From Alphaproteobacteria bacterium (lineage in GTDB: Bacteria > Pseudomonadota > Alphaproteobacteria > JAUXUR01): DNA of 64,000 nt. The first letter of the stretch is position 1. Every line of letters starts with the position of its first letter. This document shows positions 48,969-59,145 of the stretch, piece by piece. The stretch covers positions 1 through 64,000 of the forward strand of contig JAUXUR010000038.1 of assembly GCA_030680745.1 (NCBI GenBank), in the 5' to 3' direction. The notes below the pieces were generated by a model. That model was not told the DNA's origin. It did no database searches and was given only the letters and a program-made list of their open reading frames with translations. Made by a program: the position numbers and the translations under genes.

Positions 48969-51407
48969 TTAACTATTCTTTACTAAAACAGGTACATCTT
49001 TAATATATTTGGTTAGATCTATATCCCACAAATTTAAACGCGGTGAAATCCAATTGCCTAATAATTGACGTAGCCAGTAATACTCAAATGTTGGTTTATC
49101 ATCAGTATTCGGATCAGTAGCAAACTCTTTTGGAAGTTCAGAAAAATATACCACCCGAAGATTATCTCTACCCTCAGTTATTTGAGCAGCTCGCCCCGGA
49201 AGATCCGCAAACCAAGCTGTTTTGATATCTGAAGTTATAATTGCTGAACTTGCTTCGATAATAGGCCCATTCTTAAAATACATGTGATAATAACCTGCCC
49301 AAAGCGCATTACCAAAAATCTTCAACCCATCTGTAAGATGCCCCGTTAATGGACGCGTACTTAGATACCCTCCTGAATTAAGTAGTTTTTTTTCCTCACG
49401 GAAAAACTCTTCAGTGAAAAGATTCCCACCCCCAGCATGCCAAGGTTCATTGATTTTATTCTGAATAAGATCATAGTTATCTCCCCGTTTTATCGCGGAC
49501 TGAATATAGCGTCGGCCATCTGCAACCACAATTTCAACCCGCGGGTCATTGAATATTCGCTTTGAAGAATTCTTAGTATATTTTTTAACAGCCTCTACTA
49601 TTTCAGAAGAAATATCAACAACTGTAATCTTCTCTACAAATGATAAATCTAGCATAGCATCGATTAAATATGCATGCCCAATTCCAATCACAAGAATTGT
49701 CTTTGGACGAAAAGTAGGATCTAAAGCCATAAGATCGGTATGATTCCAGCGCCATGCTTGATACATATCAGAAGGAACTGGATCTGCATTCAATGCCGAC
49801 GCAGATGCCGTCCGATTAATATCAATAATAGTATAAAAGCGTGACGTAGGCACCACTGTTGCAACTCCAGTTCGTCCCTCAAAAACATCAGTTACCGAAT
49901 AACCACCTAACTTGAATGTCTTATAATAATCTTGAGGCATCAATATTGCCGTAGTGGTCCCTAAAACAAAAATCCCCCAAGTGTAGCGTGATATTTGATA
50001 AGAAATGCGCTTAGACAGCAGCAAAACAAAACACCCAAGTCCAACCAACAACACAGTAGCCGTTGCGCTACCACCAGTACCAAAAAAAGACAAGAATAAT
50101 ATACCACAAAGAAAGGCACCTGCTACATTACCCACCGTATATAGAGTATACATTCTTGCAAAACGATTTCCGGCCTCTTCGACTCTAGTGGTAATAAGAC
50201 GAAACATAACAGGAAAGAGACCAGACCAAGGCACAACAGCTATCATTAAAAACAAAGAAAAAAGAAATACTACTATAGGAGAAGGATCACCAACAAGTTG
50301 AGGGTAATCAGCAGCGATAAGCTGGCCATTAAAACTAGAAAACCGTAAAGCTTGTAATGGTGCTGCCCAATCAGGTGGAAAGCGAAGAGCTGCAAGAAAT
50401 AAAATTGCTCCAATTGCAAACAAACAAACAACTACCGAAGGAAGACGATCATGATACCTATCTGCTAATTGTCCACCAACCCACTGCCCAAAAGCCATCA
50501 AGCAAAGATAAGAGCAAAGCATAACAGGAAATACAATAGTAGATAACGTCAAATAGCTAGACAAAATACGAAAAAATATCATCTGAATAGCAAGCGTTCC
50601 AAAACCAAAAAGCACAGCCGCTGTAGCGGCTCCCAAAGGAATAGAAGTCTTCACGAGTTTGGGAGCCACATTTGCACTAGAATGTTTTTTTGTTGATGCA
50701 AGAGCCCCAAACGCAATTAAAGCTGCAACAAAATTAAGCGCTGCGGCTATGCGTGTTGTTCCAATGAGTCCAGTCGCTTCCATAAAAACTAAACCTGTTA
50801 ACACAGCTCCAATTGCAGCACCTGCTATATTCCAACTATAAAGTGCACCTGCAGTACGTCCGATATTTTGTAGTTTTTGCTTAGCTATATGTACAATTAA
50901 CGGTGTTGTTAGCCCCATTCCAATAATAGGTATAGCAAGCAATATCAAGTTCAACATAAAGTCAAAGACTAAAGAGTCTCCACCTCCCATGACGAAATTA
51001 GCAGTGCGCAATAAAGGAATTGAAAAAACACCATAAATACCAACCCCAGTTTCAATAAGAATATATAATATTAAAGCTTGCCTTTCTGATCGGGCAACCA
51101 GAAATTTCGCCAATTCCGAACCAACACCAAGACAAATCATGAAAATCGTAACAACAAGAACCATTGAAATGGCATCAGAGCCAATGATTTGAGTCAAAGC
51201 GCGTTGCCAAGCCACTTGATACGCAAGCGCAGCGCAACCAGAAAGAAATAAAGCAATAGCAAATCCAAGCCTAGAATGCCTAGACAAACCAAAATCACGC
51301 GTTAAAGCTTCATCACTCTTCCCAGACAAAGGCTTTATATTGCTTTTTTGCGCTAAAGTGATCTCGTCGATCTCCCTTGGAGAAACGATTGAATTATCTT
51401 TTTGCAT
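48969..51407 (-). CDS. Membrane fusion protein: MFS-like transporter plus spermidine-synthase-like domain
   Basis: 812-residue inner-membrane protein. After ~60 hydrophilic residues come about 13-14 hydrophobic segments (roughly 50-510) with MFS-like GQWVGGQLADRYHDRLP near 310. The C-terminal ~270 residues form a soluble Rossmann domain of the spermidine-synthase type (KTILVIGIGHAYLIDAML, KITVVDISSEIVEAV, DPRVEIVVADGRRYI). Such fused MFS/spermidine-synthase-like proteins are known in many bacteria, but the reaction is not established. Polyamine-binding and aminopropyl-transfer residues cannot be confirmed here. ATG 51407 has GGAG upstream; a TTG at 51422 is also in frame. The coding region is slightly richer in GC than its neighbours, which may indicate transfer. 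Confidence 0.82.
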   Translation of the reverse strand: MQKDNSIVSPREIDEITLAQKSNIKPLSGKSDEALTRDFGLSRHSRLGFAIALFLSGCAALAYQVAWQRALTQIIGSDAISMVLVVTIFMICLGVGSELAKFLVARSERQALILYILIETGVGIYGVFSIPLLRTANFVMGGGDSLVFDFMLNLILLAIPIIGMGLTTPLIVHIAKQKLQNIGRTAGALYSWNIAGAAIGAVLTGLVFMEATGLIGTTRIAAALNFVAALIAFGALASTKKHSSANVAPKLVKTSIPLGAATAAVLFGFGTLAIQMIFFRILSSYLTLSTIVFPVMLCSYLCLMAFGQWVGGQLADRYHDRLPSVVVCLFAIGAILFLAALRFPPDWAAPLQALRFSSFNGQLIAADYPQLVGDPSPIVVFLFSLFLMIAVVPWSGLFPVMFRLITTRVEEAGNRFARMYTLYTVGNVAGAFLCGILFLSFFGTGGSATATVLLVGLGCFVLLLSKRISYQISRYTWGIFVLGTTTAILMPQDYYKTFKLGGYSVTDVFEGRTGVATVVPTSRFYTIIDINRTASASALNADPVPSDMYQAWRWNHTDLMALDPTFRPKTILVIGIGHAYLIDAMLDLSFVEKITVVDISSEIVEAVKKYTKNSSKRIFNDPRVEIVVADGRRYIQSAIKRGDNYDLIQNKINEPWHAGGGNLFTEEFFREEKKLLNSGGYLSTRPLTGHLTDGLKIFGNALWAGYYHMYFKNGPIIEASSAIITSDIKTAWFADLPGRAAQITEGRDNLRVVYFSELPKEFATDPNTDDKPTFEYYWLRQLLGNWISPRLNLWDIDLTKYIKDVPVLVKNS

Positions 51408-51726
51408 TAAATTGAACTCCAATTCAGTCTATATTTGACCAATTTTTTTGTATACGAATAACAAAACAGATGATGAATAAGTGGAATGTAAACTTTATAT
51501 TTAAAACATTCAAACATTACAAATCTCAAACTTCATGACCCCAACAGCTTGAAAAATACAACACACTGATAATTATTAAAAAAACAATACAATCAATCAA
51601 AGAACTATCAATTCATAATTTATTACATTAAACGCTTCTTACGATCTTTTGGGAATATTATTCTTGTCTTTTGCACTATGAACTGTGTAATTTTCTTTAC
51701 GTATATAACGTGACAAATATTTTTAC
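51408..51726. other. Intergenic region, nothing recognised
   Basis: AT-rich spacer between the MFS fusion gene and tRNA-Ser. It should hold the promoter of the fusion gene. No gene, repeat or hairpin stood out. Confidence 0.4.
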
Positions 51727-51816
51727 TGGCGGATGGAGTGGGATTCGAACCCACGAGAAGCGCAAACCTCTGCCGGTTTTCAAGACCGGTGCCTTCAACC
51801 GCTCGGCCATCCATCC
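51727..51816 (-). tRNA. tRNA-Ser (TGA anticodon)
   Basis: Minus-strand class II tRNA: acceptor GGATGGA/TCCATCC, D-arm GGCCGAGCGGTTGAAGGC, anticodon stem CCGGT/ACCGG around CTTGAAA giving TGA, a long variable arm and T arm GTGGGTTCGAATCCCAC. The CCA end is encoded (51729-51727). Confidence 0.96.
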
Positions 51817-51891
51817 GAGATTTTTATACCATAAAAACAATCAGCTTGACCAGCCTTTTTTGATTAAAACTGATTATTTCTTAAGAAAAAT

Positions 51892-52860
51892 TTACGACAA
51901 GTTATTTTTCTTCATGATACCCAATGATTCAATAACTTTAGGCAAAAAATCTTTCAATACCTGATGTGGCGTTAATGCGTTTTTTTCAATAGACAAAATA
52001 TACTTATTAAACACATTAGAAAGCACATCATCGTCACTTATTTTTTTATCCAAACAATCCATCATCTGCGCCAATAAAATATGTCGAATAAAATCTTTTT
52101 GTTTTTTTTGATTTTTTGGTTTTTGCTGTTTGATGATATCAATAACGTCATCAATTCCTTGATTCTCTAAAGCCGAAATAAGATGCAATGGTATTTTTTT
52201 TGCTTTCGCAACATACGTATAATCATGCAACGTTTGTTCGGCCATTTCGCGTAATGACTGATCCGCTTTATTAACCAATAAAATATCACAAAATTCTAAA
52301 ATGCCTTTTTTTAAACCTTGTAAATCATCCCCTCCCCCTGGGGCCAAAAGCAAAATAAAACAATCAACTAAAGACGCTAAATCAATTTCAGATTGGCCAA
52401 CACCCACTGATTCAATGATAATATAATCAAACCCAAGTGCTTGAAATAATTGAAGGGTTTCAAATGTTTTAGGCCCTAATCCACCTAAAGTTGATTTAGA
52501 TGGTGATGGGCGAATAAACACATTTTTATGCTGTGACAAATGCATCATGCGCGTTTTATCACCCAATAATGACCCTCCGCTAAGGATCGAACTTGGATCA
52601 TAGGTAAGAATTGCGATTTTTTTGTTGAGTACCGCCAATTTTGATCCAAAAACATCTATAAAACAAGATTTTCCAACGCCTGGTGCGCCCGTAACACCTA
52701 TAATATAAGATGCAGATTTAATTGGTAAAAGCTTTTGAAAAAGGATATCTGCTAAATCTTGATCAGATTCTTTGTTTGATTCAATAAGCGTAATCGCTTG
52801 TGCAATCCCAGCACGATCAAATGATCTTAGTTTCTGAATGAATGAATCCAGATCTATCAT
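51892..52860 (-). CDS. meaB: MeaB-type GTPase, methylmalonyl-CoA mutase chaperone
   Basis: G3E-family P-loop GTPase (also called ArgK or MMAA) that loads and protects the cobalamin cofactor of methylmalonyl-CoA mutase. The P-loop GAPGVGKS is at residues 58-65. Other landmarks are LTYDPSSILSGGSLLGDKTR (~94-113), the switch segment DYIIIESVGVGQSEIDLASL and the base-specificity motif LVNKADQS near 195. The 322-residue length is normal. Its start overlaps the stop of the ABC transporter gene by four bases. Its client mutase is encoded nearby at 55674-57800 on the same strand, which supports the assignment. Confidence 0.93.
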   Translation of the reverse strand: MIDLDSFIQKLRSFDRAGIAQAITLIESNKESDQDLADILFQKLLPIKSASYIIGVTGAPGVGKSCFIDVFGSKLAVLNKKIAILTYDPSSILSGGSLLGDKTRMMHLSQHKNVFIRPSPSKSTLGGLGPKTFETLQLFQALGFDYIIIESVGVGQSEIDLASLVDCFILLLAPGGGDDLQGLKKGILEFCDILLVNKADQSLREMAEQTLHDYTYVAKAKKIPLHLISALENQGIDDVIDIIKQQKPKNQKKQKDFIRHILLAQMMDCLDKKISDDDVLSNVFNKYILSIEKNALTPHQVLKDFLPKVIESLGIMKKNNLS

Positions 52861-54695
52861 GCAAGCGGACTTTCCTGCTCAACTTCCTGTAATTTTTCAC
52901 GTAATCCTGATGATTCTTGTTGTCTTGCCCACATCGTTGCATATAGACCACCTAGGGCTAATAATTCTTGATGCGTGCCTTCTTCAATAATTTCTCCGTG
53001 ATCAAGTACAATAATTTTATCAGCATCAATAATTGTTGATAAACGATGCGCTATAATCAATGTTGTTCTATCTTTTGAAATTTCTTTCAAATTATGTTGA
53101 ATTTCCTTTTCAGTTTTTGAATCAAGCGCTGAAGTTGCTTCATCAAAAAGAAGAATCATCGGGTTTTTTAAAATAACGCGCGCAATTGCTACACGTTGTT
53201 TTTCACCACCAGATAATTTTAACCCTCGTTCACCCACCATTGTTTGATATTTTTGAGGCAAAGATTCAATAAATTGATCAATATGAGCAAGCTTTGCAGC
53301 AAGATGAATTTCAGACGCATCCGCCAAAATTTTACCGTAAGCAATATTATAATAAATAGAATCATTAAATAAAACAGTATCTTGTGGCACAATTCCTATA
53401 GCTTTTCGTAAAGATTTTTGTGATAAATCACGAATATCCTGCCCATCAATTTTAATAGATCCTTGTGTCACATCATAAAATCGAAATATAAGCCTTGAAA
53501 TCGTTGATTTACCCGCACCACTGGGGCCCACAATCGCAATTGTCTGACCTTTAGGAAGCGTAAACGAAATATTTTTAAGAATCGCGCGGTCTGGATCATA
53601 ATGAAAAGATACATTTTCAAATTTAATTTCACCCCCTAAAGGTGGCAAATCAATTGCATTATCGCGATCTTTTATTTCTTGCGAGACTTGAAGCAATGAT
53701 GTCATTTCTTCAAGATTAACCAAAGATTGTTTAATTGTTCGATAGGCTGTCCCCAAAAAATTCAATGGAATATAAAGCTGGAATAAATACGTATTAATCA
53801 ACACAAAATCACCCATGGTGATCGTTTGATTTAACAATTTAATACTGGCGAGAACCATCGCCAATGTAATACCACAGACAATAATAACGCTTTGACCAAA
53901 ATTAAGAATTGAAAGGGATTTTTGATTAGACAAAGCAGCAATTTGATATTTTTCTAAAAAGCCATCAAAACGTTTTTCTTCAGCTTCCTCATTCGAAAAA
54001 TATTTAACTGTTTCATAGTTCAACAATGAATCAATTGTATGGGCATTGGCATCATTTTCTTGTTGATTCATCACACGCTGAAATTTATTGCGCCATTCGG
54101 TAATAGTAACTGTAAATATAATATATAAAACCAAGGGAATAATGATGGTGAGCGAAAAAGCAAAGCCAAACATAAAGGTTATAATGCCGCTAATAAGAAT
54201 GATTTCTAATAAAGTCGGCAGGATATTAAATGTACTAAAGAAAGTTAAATATTCAATTCCTTTTATCCCACGTTCAATCGCGCGATTTAAAGCACCCGTC
54301 TTTCGATCCAAATGAAAACGTAACGATAATTTGTGCAGATGTTTAAAAACCGCCAAACCCATAAAGCGTGTGATCCATTGTTCTATAAAACGAAAAGTAA
54401 CATCACGTAATTCTGTAAAAAATGATGTCGACAAACGAACGAGCCCATAAATCACAATAAGAATAACGGGAATAACTAAAGGCTTGACGCCTGTTACGGG
54501 TGCAAAATAATCGACGATTTCCTTATAAACAAAAGGTACAATAACATGAGCAAGTTTTGCCAAAAACAAAAACGAAAAAGCAAGAACAACACGTGTTTTA
54601 ATTTTGGGATTGTCTTTGGGCCAAAGATAGCCCAAAAAAGTTTTAAGCGTCGAAAAATGGGCTGTGCCAACAGTTACATCTGGGAATCGTCTCAT
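52857..54695 (-). CDS. Atm1-like ABC exporter (fused membrane and ATPase domains)
   Basis: Half-size ABC transporter of 612 residues, with six membrane segments in residues ~35-330 and the ATPase in ~350-590. Motifs are complete: Walker A VGPSGAGKST, Q-loop VPQDTVLF, signature LSGGEKQRVA, Walker B ILLFDEATSALD and the H-loop IAHRLST. The N-terminal part (WPKDNPKIKTRVVLAFSFLF, VPFVYKEIVDYF) resembles the Atm1/HMT family, which exports glutathione-linked persulfides or metal conjugates for Fe-S protein maturation and is standard in alphaproteobacteria and mitochondria. It probably works as a homodimer. The four-base overlap with meaB makes these two genes one operon, though the functional link is unclear. 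Confidence 0.92.
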   Translation of the reverse strand: MRRFPDVTVGTAHFSTLKTFLGYLWPKDNPKIKTRVVLAFSFLFLAKLAHVIVPFVYKEIVDYFAPVTGVKPLVIPVILIVIYGLVRLSTSFFTELRDVTFRFIEQWITRFMGLAVFKHLHKLSLRFHLDRKTGALNRAIERGIKGIEYLTFFSTFNILPTLLEIILISGIITFMFGFAFSLTIIIPLVLYIIFTVTITEWRNKFQRVMNQQENDANAHTIDSLLNYETVKYFSNEEAEEKRFDGFLEKYQIAALSNQKSLSILNFGQSVIIVCGITLAMVLASIKLLNQTITMGDFVLINTYLFQLYIPLNFLGTAYRTIKQSLVNLEEMTSLLQVSQEIKDRDNAIDLPPLGGEIKFENVSFHYDPDRAILKNISFTLPKGQTIAIVGPSGAGKSTISRLIFRFYDVTQGSIKIDGQDIRDLSQKSLRKAIGIVPQDTVLFNDSIYYNIAYGKILADASEIHLAAKLAHIDQFIESLPQKYQTMVGERGLKLSGGEKQRVAIARVILKNPMILLFDEATSALDSKTEKEIQHNLKEISKDRTTLIIAHRLSTIIDADKIIVLDHGEIIEEGTHQELLALGGLYATMWARQQESSGLREKLQEVEQESPLA

Positions 54696-54951
54696 ATTTA
54701 TTCCTTACACCCGAATCTTAATTTCTTTCCTGAGTATACAAGGATTTAAAGGATAGTAAAAACAGAAATATAAAACGCGCTAATATAAAACAAATGACGG
54801 AAGATTTGGCAAAAAATCCTTCGTTTATTTTTTAATAAATAAAGACATAAATGCTGAGGAAACAGATTAATTAACCTCAATAATAAAAATTTAAAATAAG
54901 TCTGTTAATAAATAGAGAGCCTATACTCTTAATTAAAAAAAAATTATAACG

Positions 54952-54996
54952 AAAAAAGAGGAGTGAAAATTTAACATTTACTCCTCCTATTTTTCA
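54952..54996 (-). terminator. Rho-independent terminator
   Basis: GAGGAGT (54958-54964) and ACTCCTC (54980-54986) form the stem. On the minus strand the stem is followed by six T. It lies ~85 nt after the end of the 180-aa gene at 55072. Confidence 0.75.
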
Positions 54997-55071
54997 TAGC
55001 AAAAGATAAAAAAGTCGTAAACTCACCACAATAAAATGAATGACGATCTATACTTTTCCAACAAACTAATA

Positions 55072-55614
55072 TTATTGGGTATGTAAGTTATTCTCTGTGA
55101 TATAACGATTAACGTCTTGTATGTGTTGCTCTAGTGCATGAATTTCACGCGCATGCATAGGGCGCTCACTAATGCCTCTTGGATTATTCTTCGCATCGGT
55201 GTCAAGCTTAACCAGCCTTTCATGATGTTTGTTGTAACTGTTTAAATCTCTCATTCTCTTTCTCGCTTCATCCGCTGCTCTTTGTGCTGTATTTTTATCG
55301 TTCGTTGCAGCATAAATTTCGCCTGCAATAGCATTATGACGTGCTGTATGTATAGGACCTGCTTCTGGGTCAACGCGATCTAGAGAGACTTGCGGTTTTC
55401 CTGGTGCTGCTTTCCTAGCTTCTACAAGTTTTTCTGCTTTTAGTTCCGTAATACGTTGAGCAATTTGTGCTGCCCTTGTATCATTTTCTGCAGCCCGCTG
55501 ATTTAAAGCCACAATATGGGCTGCAACAGCTTCTGGGTTCAAATTCATTCTTTCAGCATTTGCACTAAAAGATGTCCCTAAAACCACTAAAGCAATAGCC
55601 ATTATTATTTTCAT
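55072..55614 (-). CDS. Small secreted helical protein, 180 aa
   Basis: Family not recognised. Residues 1-20 (MKIIMAIALVVLGTSFSANA) are a signal peptide and a strong GGAGGA precedes the ATG. The mature protein is rich in Ala, Arg and charged residues (VALNQRAAENDTRAAQIAQR, AADEARKRMRDLNSYNKH). This suggests long amphipathic helices or a coiled coil, perhaps a periplasmic structural protein. There are no cysteines and no catalytic motif. It follows the methylmalonyl-CoA mutase gene by 60 nt on the same strand and ends at a terminator, so it might be co-transcribed with it. GC content is somewhat higher than in the other secreted unknowns. Confidence 0.7.
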   Translation of the reverse strand: MKIIMAIALVVLGTSFSANAERMNLNPEAVAAHIVALNQRAAENDTRAAQIAQRITELKAEKLVEARKAAPGKPQVSLDRVDPEAGPIHTARHNAIAGEIYAATNDKNTAQRAADEARKRMRDLNSYNKHHERLVKLDTDAKNNPRGISERPMHAREIHALEQHIQDVNRYITENNLHTQ

Positions 55615-55673
55615 TTGATTCCTCCATTTCTCTTTTAATTTAATTGTACTATATAAATAAAAACTTTAAAATA

Positions 55674-57800
55674 TTATTTTTTACTCTTTAAAAGATCTAA
55701 TATCTTCGAAGCCGAATCAATAATCGTTGTCCCAGGCCCAAAGATGAGCTTAACCCCTTTTTGATACAAAAAATCGTAATCTTGGGGTGGAATCACGCCT
55801 CCGCAAATCACTAAAATATCGACTCGTCCATTTTTCTTAAGCAATTCAATGAGTTCCGGCACAAGTGTTTTGTGACCTGCTGCTTGTGTGGATACACCAA
55901 TCATATGCACATCGTGATCAATAGCATCTTGGGCAGCTTCTTCAGGTGTTTGAAAAAGCGGCCCCATATCCACGTCAAAACCAATATCAGAAAATGCACT
56001 TGCAATGATTTTAGCGCCCCGATCATGACCATCTTGGCCTAATTTTGCGACTAAAATTCGGGGACGTCTGCCTTCTTCACGCTCAAATTCTACGACGCGG
56101 GCTAAAATGTGCTGGAATTCTTTATTGTCTTTCAATGCATCACCATAAATATGCGCAGCTGTTCTGATAATTGCTTTATGACGCGTAAATACTTTCTCCA
56201 ATGCATTTGAAACCTCTCCAATGGTCGCACGCGCACGGATGGCTTCAATAGACAGCGCAAGCAAATTACTGCTCTCAACTTTAGCGCCATTTTCAAGCGC
56301 TAAAAGCGTTTGATCTACCAATACTTGGTTGCGCTCTTTTTTTAGTAATGCGAGACGTTCCAATTGAGTATTCAATACATCTTGATGATTAATATTCAGC
56401 AAATCAACTTTCGACTCTTCTTCCACTTTGTATTTATTAACGCCCACAATAATATCTTTGCCTTCATCGATAAAAGCTTGTTTTCTTGCGGCGGCTTCCT
56501 CGATCAATAATTTTGGATAACCTTGAATGACAGCTTTCGTCATGCCGCCCATATCATTAATTTCTTTGATTAATTTCTGTGCTTCTATCACAAGGCTATT
56601 TGTTAAGCTTTCGATGTAATAGGAACCACCCAAAGGATCGACAACATGCGTTAATCCCGCTTCATGCTGTAAAATCAATTGCGTATTACGTGCAATGCGT
56701 GCTGAAAAGGGCGTCGGCAAGGCAAGCGCTTCATCAAATGAATTGGTATGTAATGATTGCGTGCCACCTAAAACACCCGCCATCGCTTCAATTGTTGTGC
56801 GCATAATATTATTATAGGGATCTTGGGCTGTGAGACTAACGCCTGACGTCTGACAATGCATGCGTAAAATAGAGGATCGTGGATCTTTAGGATTCAATTG
56901 CTGCATTTCTTGCGCCCATAAAATACGCGCAGCCCGCAATTTAGCAATTTCCATAAAAAAATGCATGCCAATGCCAAAAAAGAATGAAAATCGGGGCGCA
57001 ATTGTATCGATATCTATACCGCGATTTTGAGCAGCTTTTGCATATTCAATGCCGTCGGCAATCGTGAAGGCAAGCTCTTGCACGGCAGTAGCCCCTGCTT
57101 CATGCATATGATAGCCAGAAATCGAAATTGAATTAAATTTAGGCATATATTCCGCTGTATAAGCCATAATATCAGATACAATACGCATGCTTGGCATAGG
57201 TGGATAAATATAGGTGTTACGCACCATAAATTCTTTTAAAATATCGTTTTGAATTGTACCTGTTAATTGGTCTTTCTTTATACCTTGCTCTTCTGCCGCC
57301 ACGATATAGGCAGCTAAAACAGGGAGCACAGCCCCATTCATGGTCATGGATACACTCATTTGATCCAATGGAATGTCTTTAAATAAGATCTTCATATCCA
57401 GAATTGAGTCAATTGCAACGCCCGCTTTCCCAACATCGCCTTGTACACGCGGATGATCCGAATCATAACCACGATGCGTAGGCAAATCAAACGCAATGGA
57501 TAGGCCTTTTTGACCGTGCTTTAAACATTCTTTATAAAAAGAATTGCTTTCTTCGGCCGTTGAAAAGCCAGCATATTGACGAATCGTCCAAGGTTGCTGT
57601 GAATACATAGTGGCTTTGACACCGCGCACATACGGAAAAATACCCGGATAAGAATCAAGCCATTCAATATTTTCTAAATCGTTGCGCGTGTAAAGCCTTT
57701 GCAACGTAATATTTTCAGGCGTCACATGTGAATCGAGAGGATCTGCCTCAATCTTGATTTCTTTTTGGGCTAAGTTTGCCCATTTTTTAAAATCTGGCAT
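55674..57800 (-). CDS. scpA: Methylmalonyl-CoA mutase (adenosylcobalamin-dependent)
   Basis: Cytoplasmic enzyme that interconverts methylmalonyl-CoA and succinyl-CoA, feeding propionate-type carbon into the TCA cycle near sucCD. The catalytic TIM barrel occupies residues ~1-540 ([56 protein letters not shown]). The C-terminal ~130 residues form the B12-binding domain with the DxHxxG motif in [10 protein letters not shown], where H592 is the lower axial ligand of cobalamin. The 708-residue length matches the catalytic chain of homodimeric or heterodimeric enzymes; no small subunit is seen here. The ribosome-binding site AGAAGGAGAG is strong. MeaB, its chaperone, is encoded ~3 kb away. Confidence 0.96.
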   Translation of the reverse strand: MPDFKKWANLAQKEIKIEADPLDSHVTPENITLQRLYTRNDLENIEWLDSYPGIFPYVRGVKATMYSQQPWTIRQYAGFSTAEESNSFYKECLKHGQKGLSIAFDLPTHRGYDSDHPRVQGDVGKAGVAIDSILDMKILFKDIPLDQMSVSMTMNGAVLPVLAAYIVAAEEQGIKKDQLTGTIQNDILKEFMVRNTYIYPPMPSMRIVSDIMAYTAEYMPKFNSISISGYHMHEAGATAVQELAFTIADGIEYAKAAQNRGIDIDTIAPRFSFFFGIGMHFFMEIAKLRAARILWAQEMQQLNPKDPRSSILRMHCQTSGVSLTAQDPYNNIMRTTIEAMAGVLGGTQSLHTNSFDEALALPTPFSARIARNTQLILQHEAGLTHVVDPLGGSYYIESLTNSLVIEAQKLIKEINDMGGMTKAVIQGYPKLLIEEAAARKQAFIDEGKDIIVGVNKYKVEEESKVDLLNINHQDVLNTQLERLALLKKERNQVLVDQTLLALENGAKVESSNLLALSIEAIRARATIGEVSNALEKVFTRHKAIIRTAAHIYGDALKDNKEFQHILARVVEFEREEGRRPRILVAKLGQDGHDRGAKIIASAFSDIGFDVDMGPLFQTPEEAAQDAIDHDVHMIGVSTQAAGHKTLVPELIELLKKNGRVDILVICGGVIPPQDYDFLYQKGVKLIFGPGTTIIDSASKILDLLKSKK

Positions 57801-57894
57801 TTTCTCTCCTTCTTATTAACTTTGATGAGTATACAAGGAATTAAGAAAAGAGTAAAAGCGTAGATATAGTCGAATAATTTGAAAACACGAAAAA

Positions 57895-58291
57895 CCTCCT
57901 ACTTCCCGTGGCCATATCATTACCCATAAGTATGGCAACTCGTAGTTCTCAACGTCCACCCCAGCTGTTTCCCTGGACCAATGAGAGCCCAAAGGGCTCG
58001 AATGCGGATCCAGGGCCCAGAAATAATTATGATCGAAGATCATGCTAAATGTTTAAAAAACAAAGACATGCTCTTACGAGCATGCATTTTAATCTGGACC
58101 CTGGATCCTACTCGAAGCTTTGCTTCTCGCCTGTCCAGGGAAACAATGGGAGTAGAGAAAATTTTGAACATAAATTTAAAAATTCCCTCATAAATTGAAT
58201 CGAACTATCCGAAAATAAATAATAAATATCAATAACTTGAAACACTTATGGGTAATGATATGCCCGCGACTTGATCGCGGGACGTAGGAGG
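57895..58291. repeat. Composite palindromic repeat (family R1) with an R2 core nested inside
   Basis: CATATCATTACCCATAAGT (57913-57931) is the exact reverse complement of 58244-58262. Outside it are CCTCCTAC on the left and CCCGCGACTTGATCGCGGG plus GTAGGAGG on the right, the same blocks as at 9422-9547. The element surrounds the R2 core at 57966-58145. Confidence 0.8.
57966..58145. repeat. R2 core, copy 3, without the terminal repeats
   Basis: The same palindrome chain as in the elements at 19512 and 48622: GTTTCCCTGGACC, GGATCCAGGG, TTATGATCGAAGATCAT, ACATGCTC/GAGCATG, GGATCC, CTCGAAGCTTTGCTTCTCG and GTCCAGGGAAAC. The CAATCTACGGGACAA ends are missing. Confidence 0.8.
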
Positions 58292-58309
58292 GATTTGAAG
58301 TTATGAACT

Positions 58310-58972
58310 TTATGAGAATTTTTTGCCTGTAAGGCTTTCAAAAATGTTTTTAGCATTCTTGTAATCTTTAGCAATTGTAGAAAGATAATGCGATTCAAAC
58401 ACTAAATCATACCCATTGCGTGATTTAATTTTATTCAATCCATTTCGCACGATGGCTGACTGATTAATTCGACCATTTACACGTGACCCATTAACAGCTT
58501 TTGCCGCATTAAGTAAATTTTGAACAGGTATCGCATAATATTGATCAATTTCTTTATACGCATGACCTAAAGATGGATTCAATTGTGCTGCACGCACTGC
58601 TTGTGTTAACGCTGTAACAGAAGCTTTTGTTTTCTTTACAAAAAGCTGATGTTTATTTGCATAAACATAAGGCATATTACGAATTTTCGAAGATTTATAT
58701 GTTAACAAACCACCCGTTTCTTCTTTTGCTTCACGTGCAGCTGTTCGCGACGTATATGTATCACCTGCATCACAAACGCCAGCAGGAAAGTTCACGACCT
58801 TAGCACTTGTGATATGCTTACTTTTTCCAACAAGAACACAAGGCGTTCCATTGTAATCTTTAATTAAAATCATGCCTGCACGCTCAACAGGCTTCCCTGC
58901 AGGCGTTGATAATGTGACGGCTGAAAGTGGAAAGCTAATCAACGCACTGATTAAATATATTATTTTCTTCAT
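58310..58972 (-). CDS. Secreted Nudix-like hydrolase 1, 220 aa
   Basis: Probable Nudix-fold hydrolase with an export signal (MKKIIYLISALISFPLSAV, residues 1-19), preceded by GAGGTAA. The Nudix box is recognisable but altered: it reads G-x5-D-x8-REAKEETG instead of G-x5-E-x7-REUxEExG. One residue is inserted and the first glutamate is Asp, while the REAKEE core that binds the metal is intact. The sequence before it (AGMILIKDYNGTPCVLVGKS) fits the Nudix beta-strands. Substrates of Nudix enzymes are nucleoside diphosphate compounds, rare in the periplasm, so a target in the host is plausible but not shown. A close paralogue is encoded at 59146. Two cysteines (about 46 and 68) may pair. Confidence 0.78.
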   Translation of the reverse strand: MKKIIYLISALISFPLSAVTLSTPAGKPVERAGMILIKDYNGTPCVLVGKSKHITSAKVVNFPAGVCDAGDTYTSRTAAREAKEETGGLLTYKSSKIRNMPYVYANKHQLFVKKTKASVTALTQAVRAAQLNPSLGHAYKEIDQYYAIPVQNLLNAAKAVNGSRVNGRINQSAIVRNGLNKIKSRNGYDLVFESHYLSTIAKDYKNAKNIFESLTGKKFS

Positions 58973-59070
58973 AATTACCTCGTTTAAAAATTATTAATAT
59001 TGTAAGTATTGCTTACACAATAATTAATACGCATCTCGCATTAATAGGTCAATATATTTTATTTTAAGAT

Positions 59071-59103
59071 AAAAAAAAGACCTCCGAAAAGAGGCCCTTT
59101 AAA
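59071..59103 (-). terminator. Rho-independent terminator between the Nudix genes
   Basis: On the minus strand GGGCCTC and GGAGGTC pair around TTTTC, followed by eight T. It ends transcription of the Nudix gene at 59146-59799, so the second Nudix gene (58310) has its own promoter. Confidence 0.85.
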
Positions 59104-59145
59104 AAACTGGATACCGCAACTTTCGTTATGACATCATTCATAATT

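Noticed and set aside
51623-51964. Reading frames across tRNA-Ser on both strands
   Set aside because: They read through a tRNA gene and into meaB; no independent coding evidence.
55674-57800. Methylmalonyl-CoA mutase considered as isobutyryl-CoA or ethylmalonyl-CoA mutase
   Set aside because: Catalytic and B12 domains are fused in one 708-residue chain with the standard mutase order, and MeaB is separate; the common assignment fits best.
57816-58193. 75- and 70-codon frames upstream of methylmalonyl-CoA mutase
   Set aside because: Inside the R1/R2 repeats; similar frames appear in the other repeat copies (for example 48511-48738).
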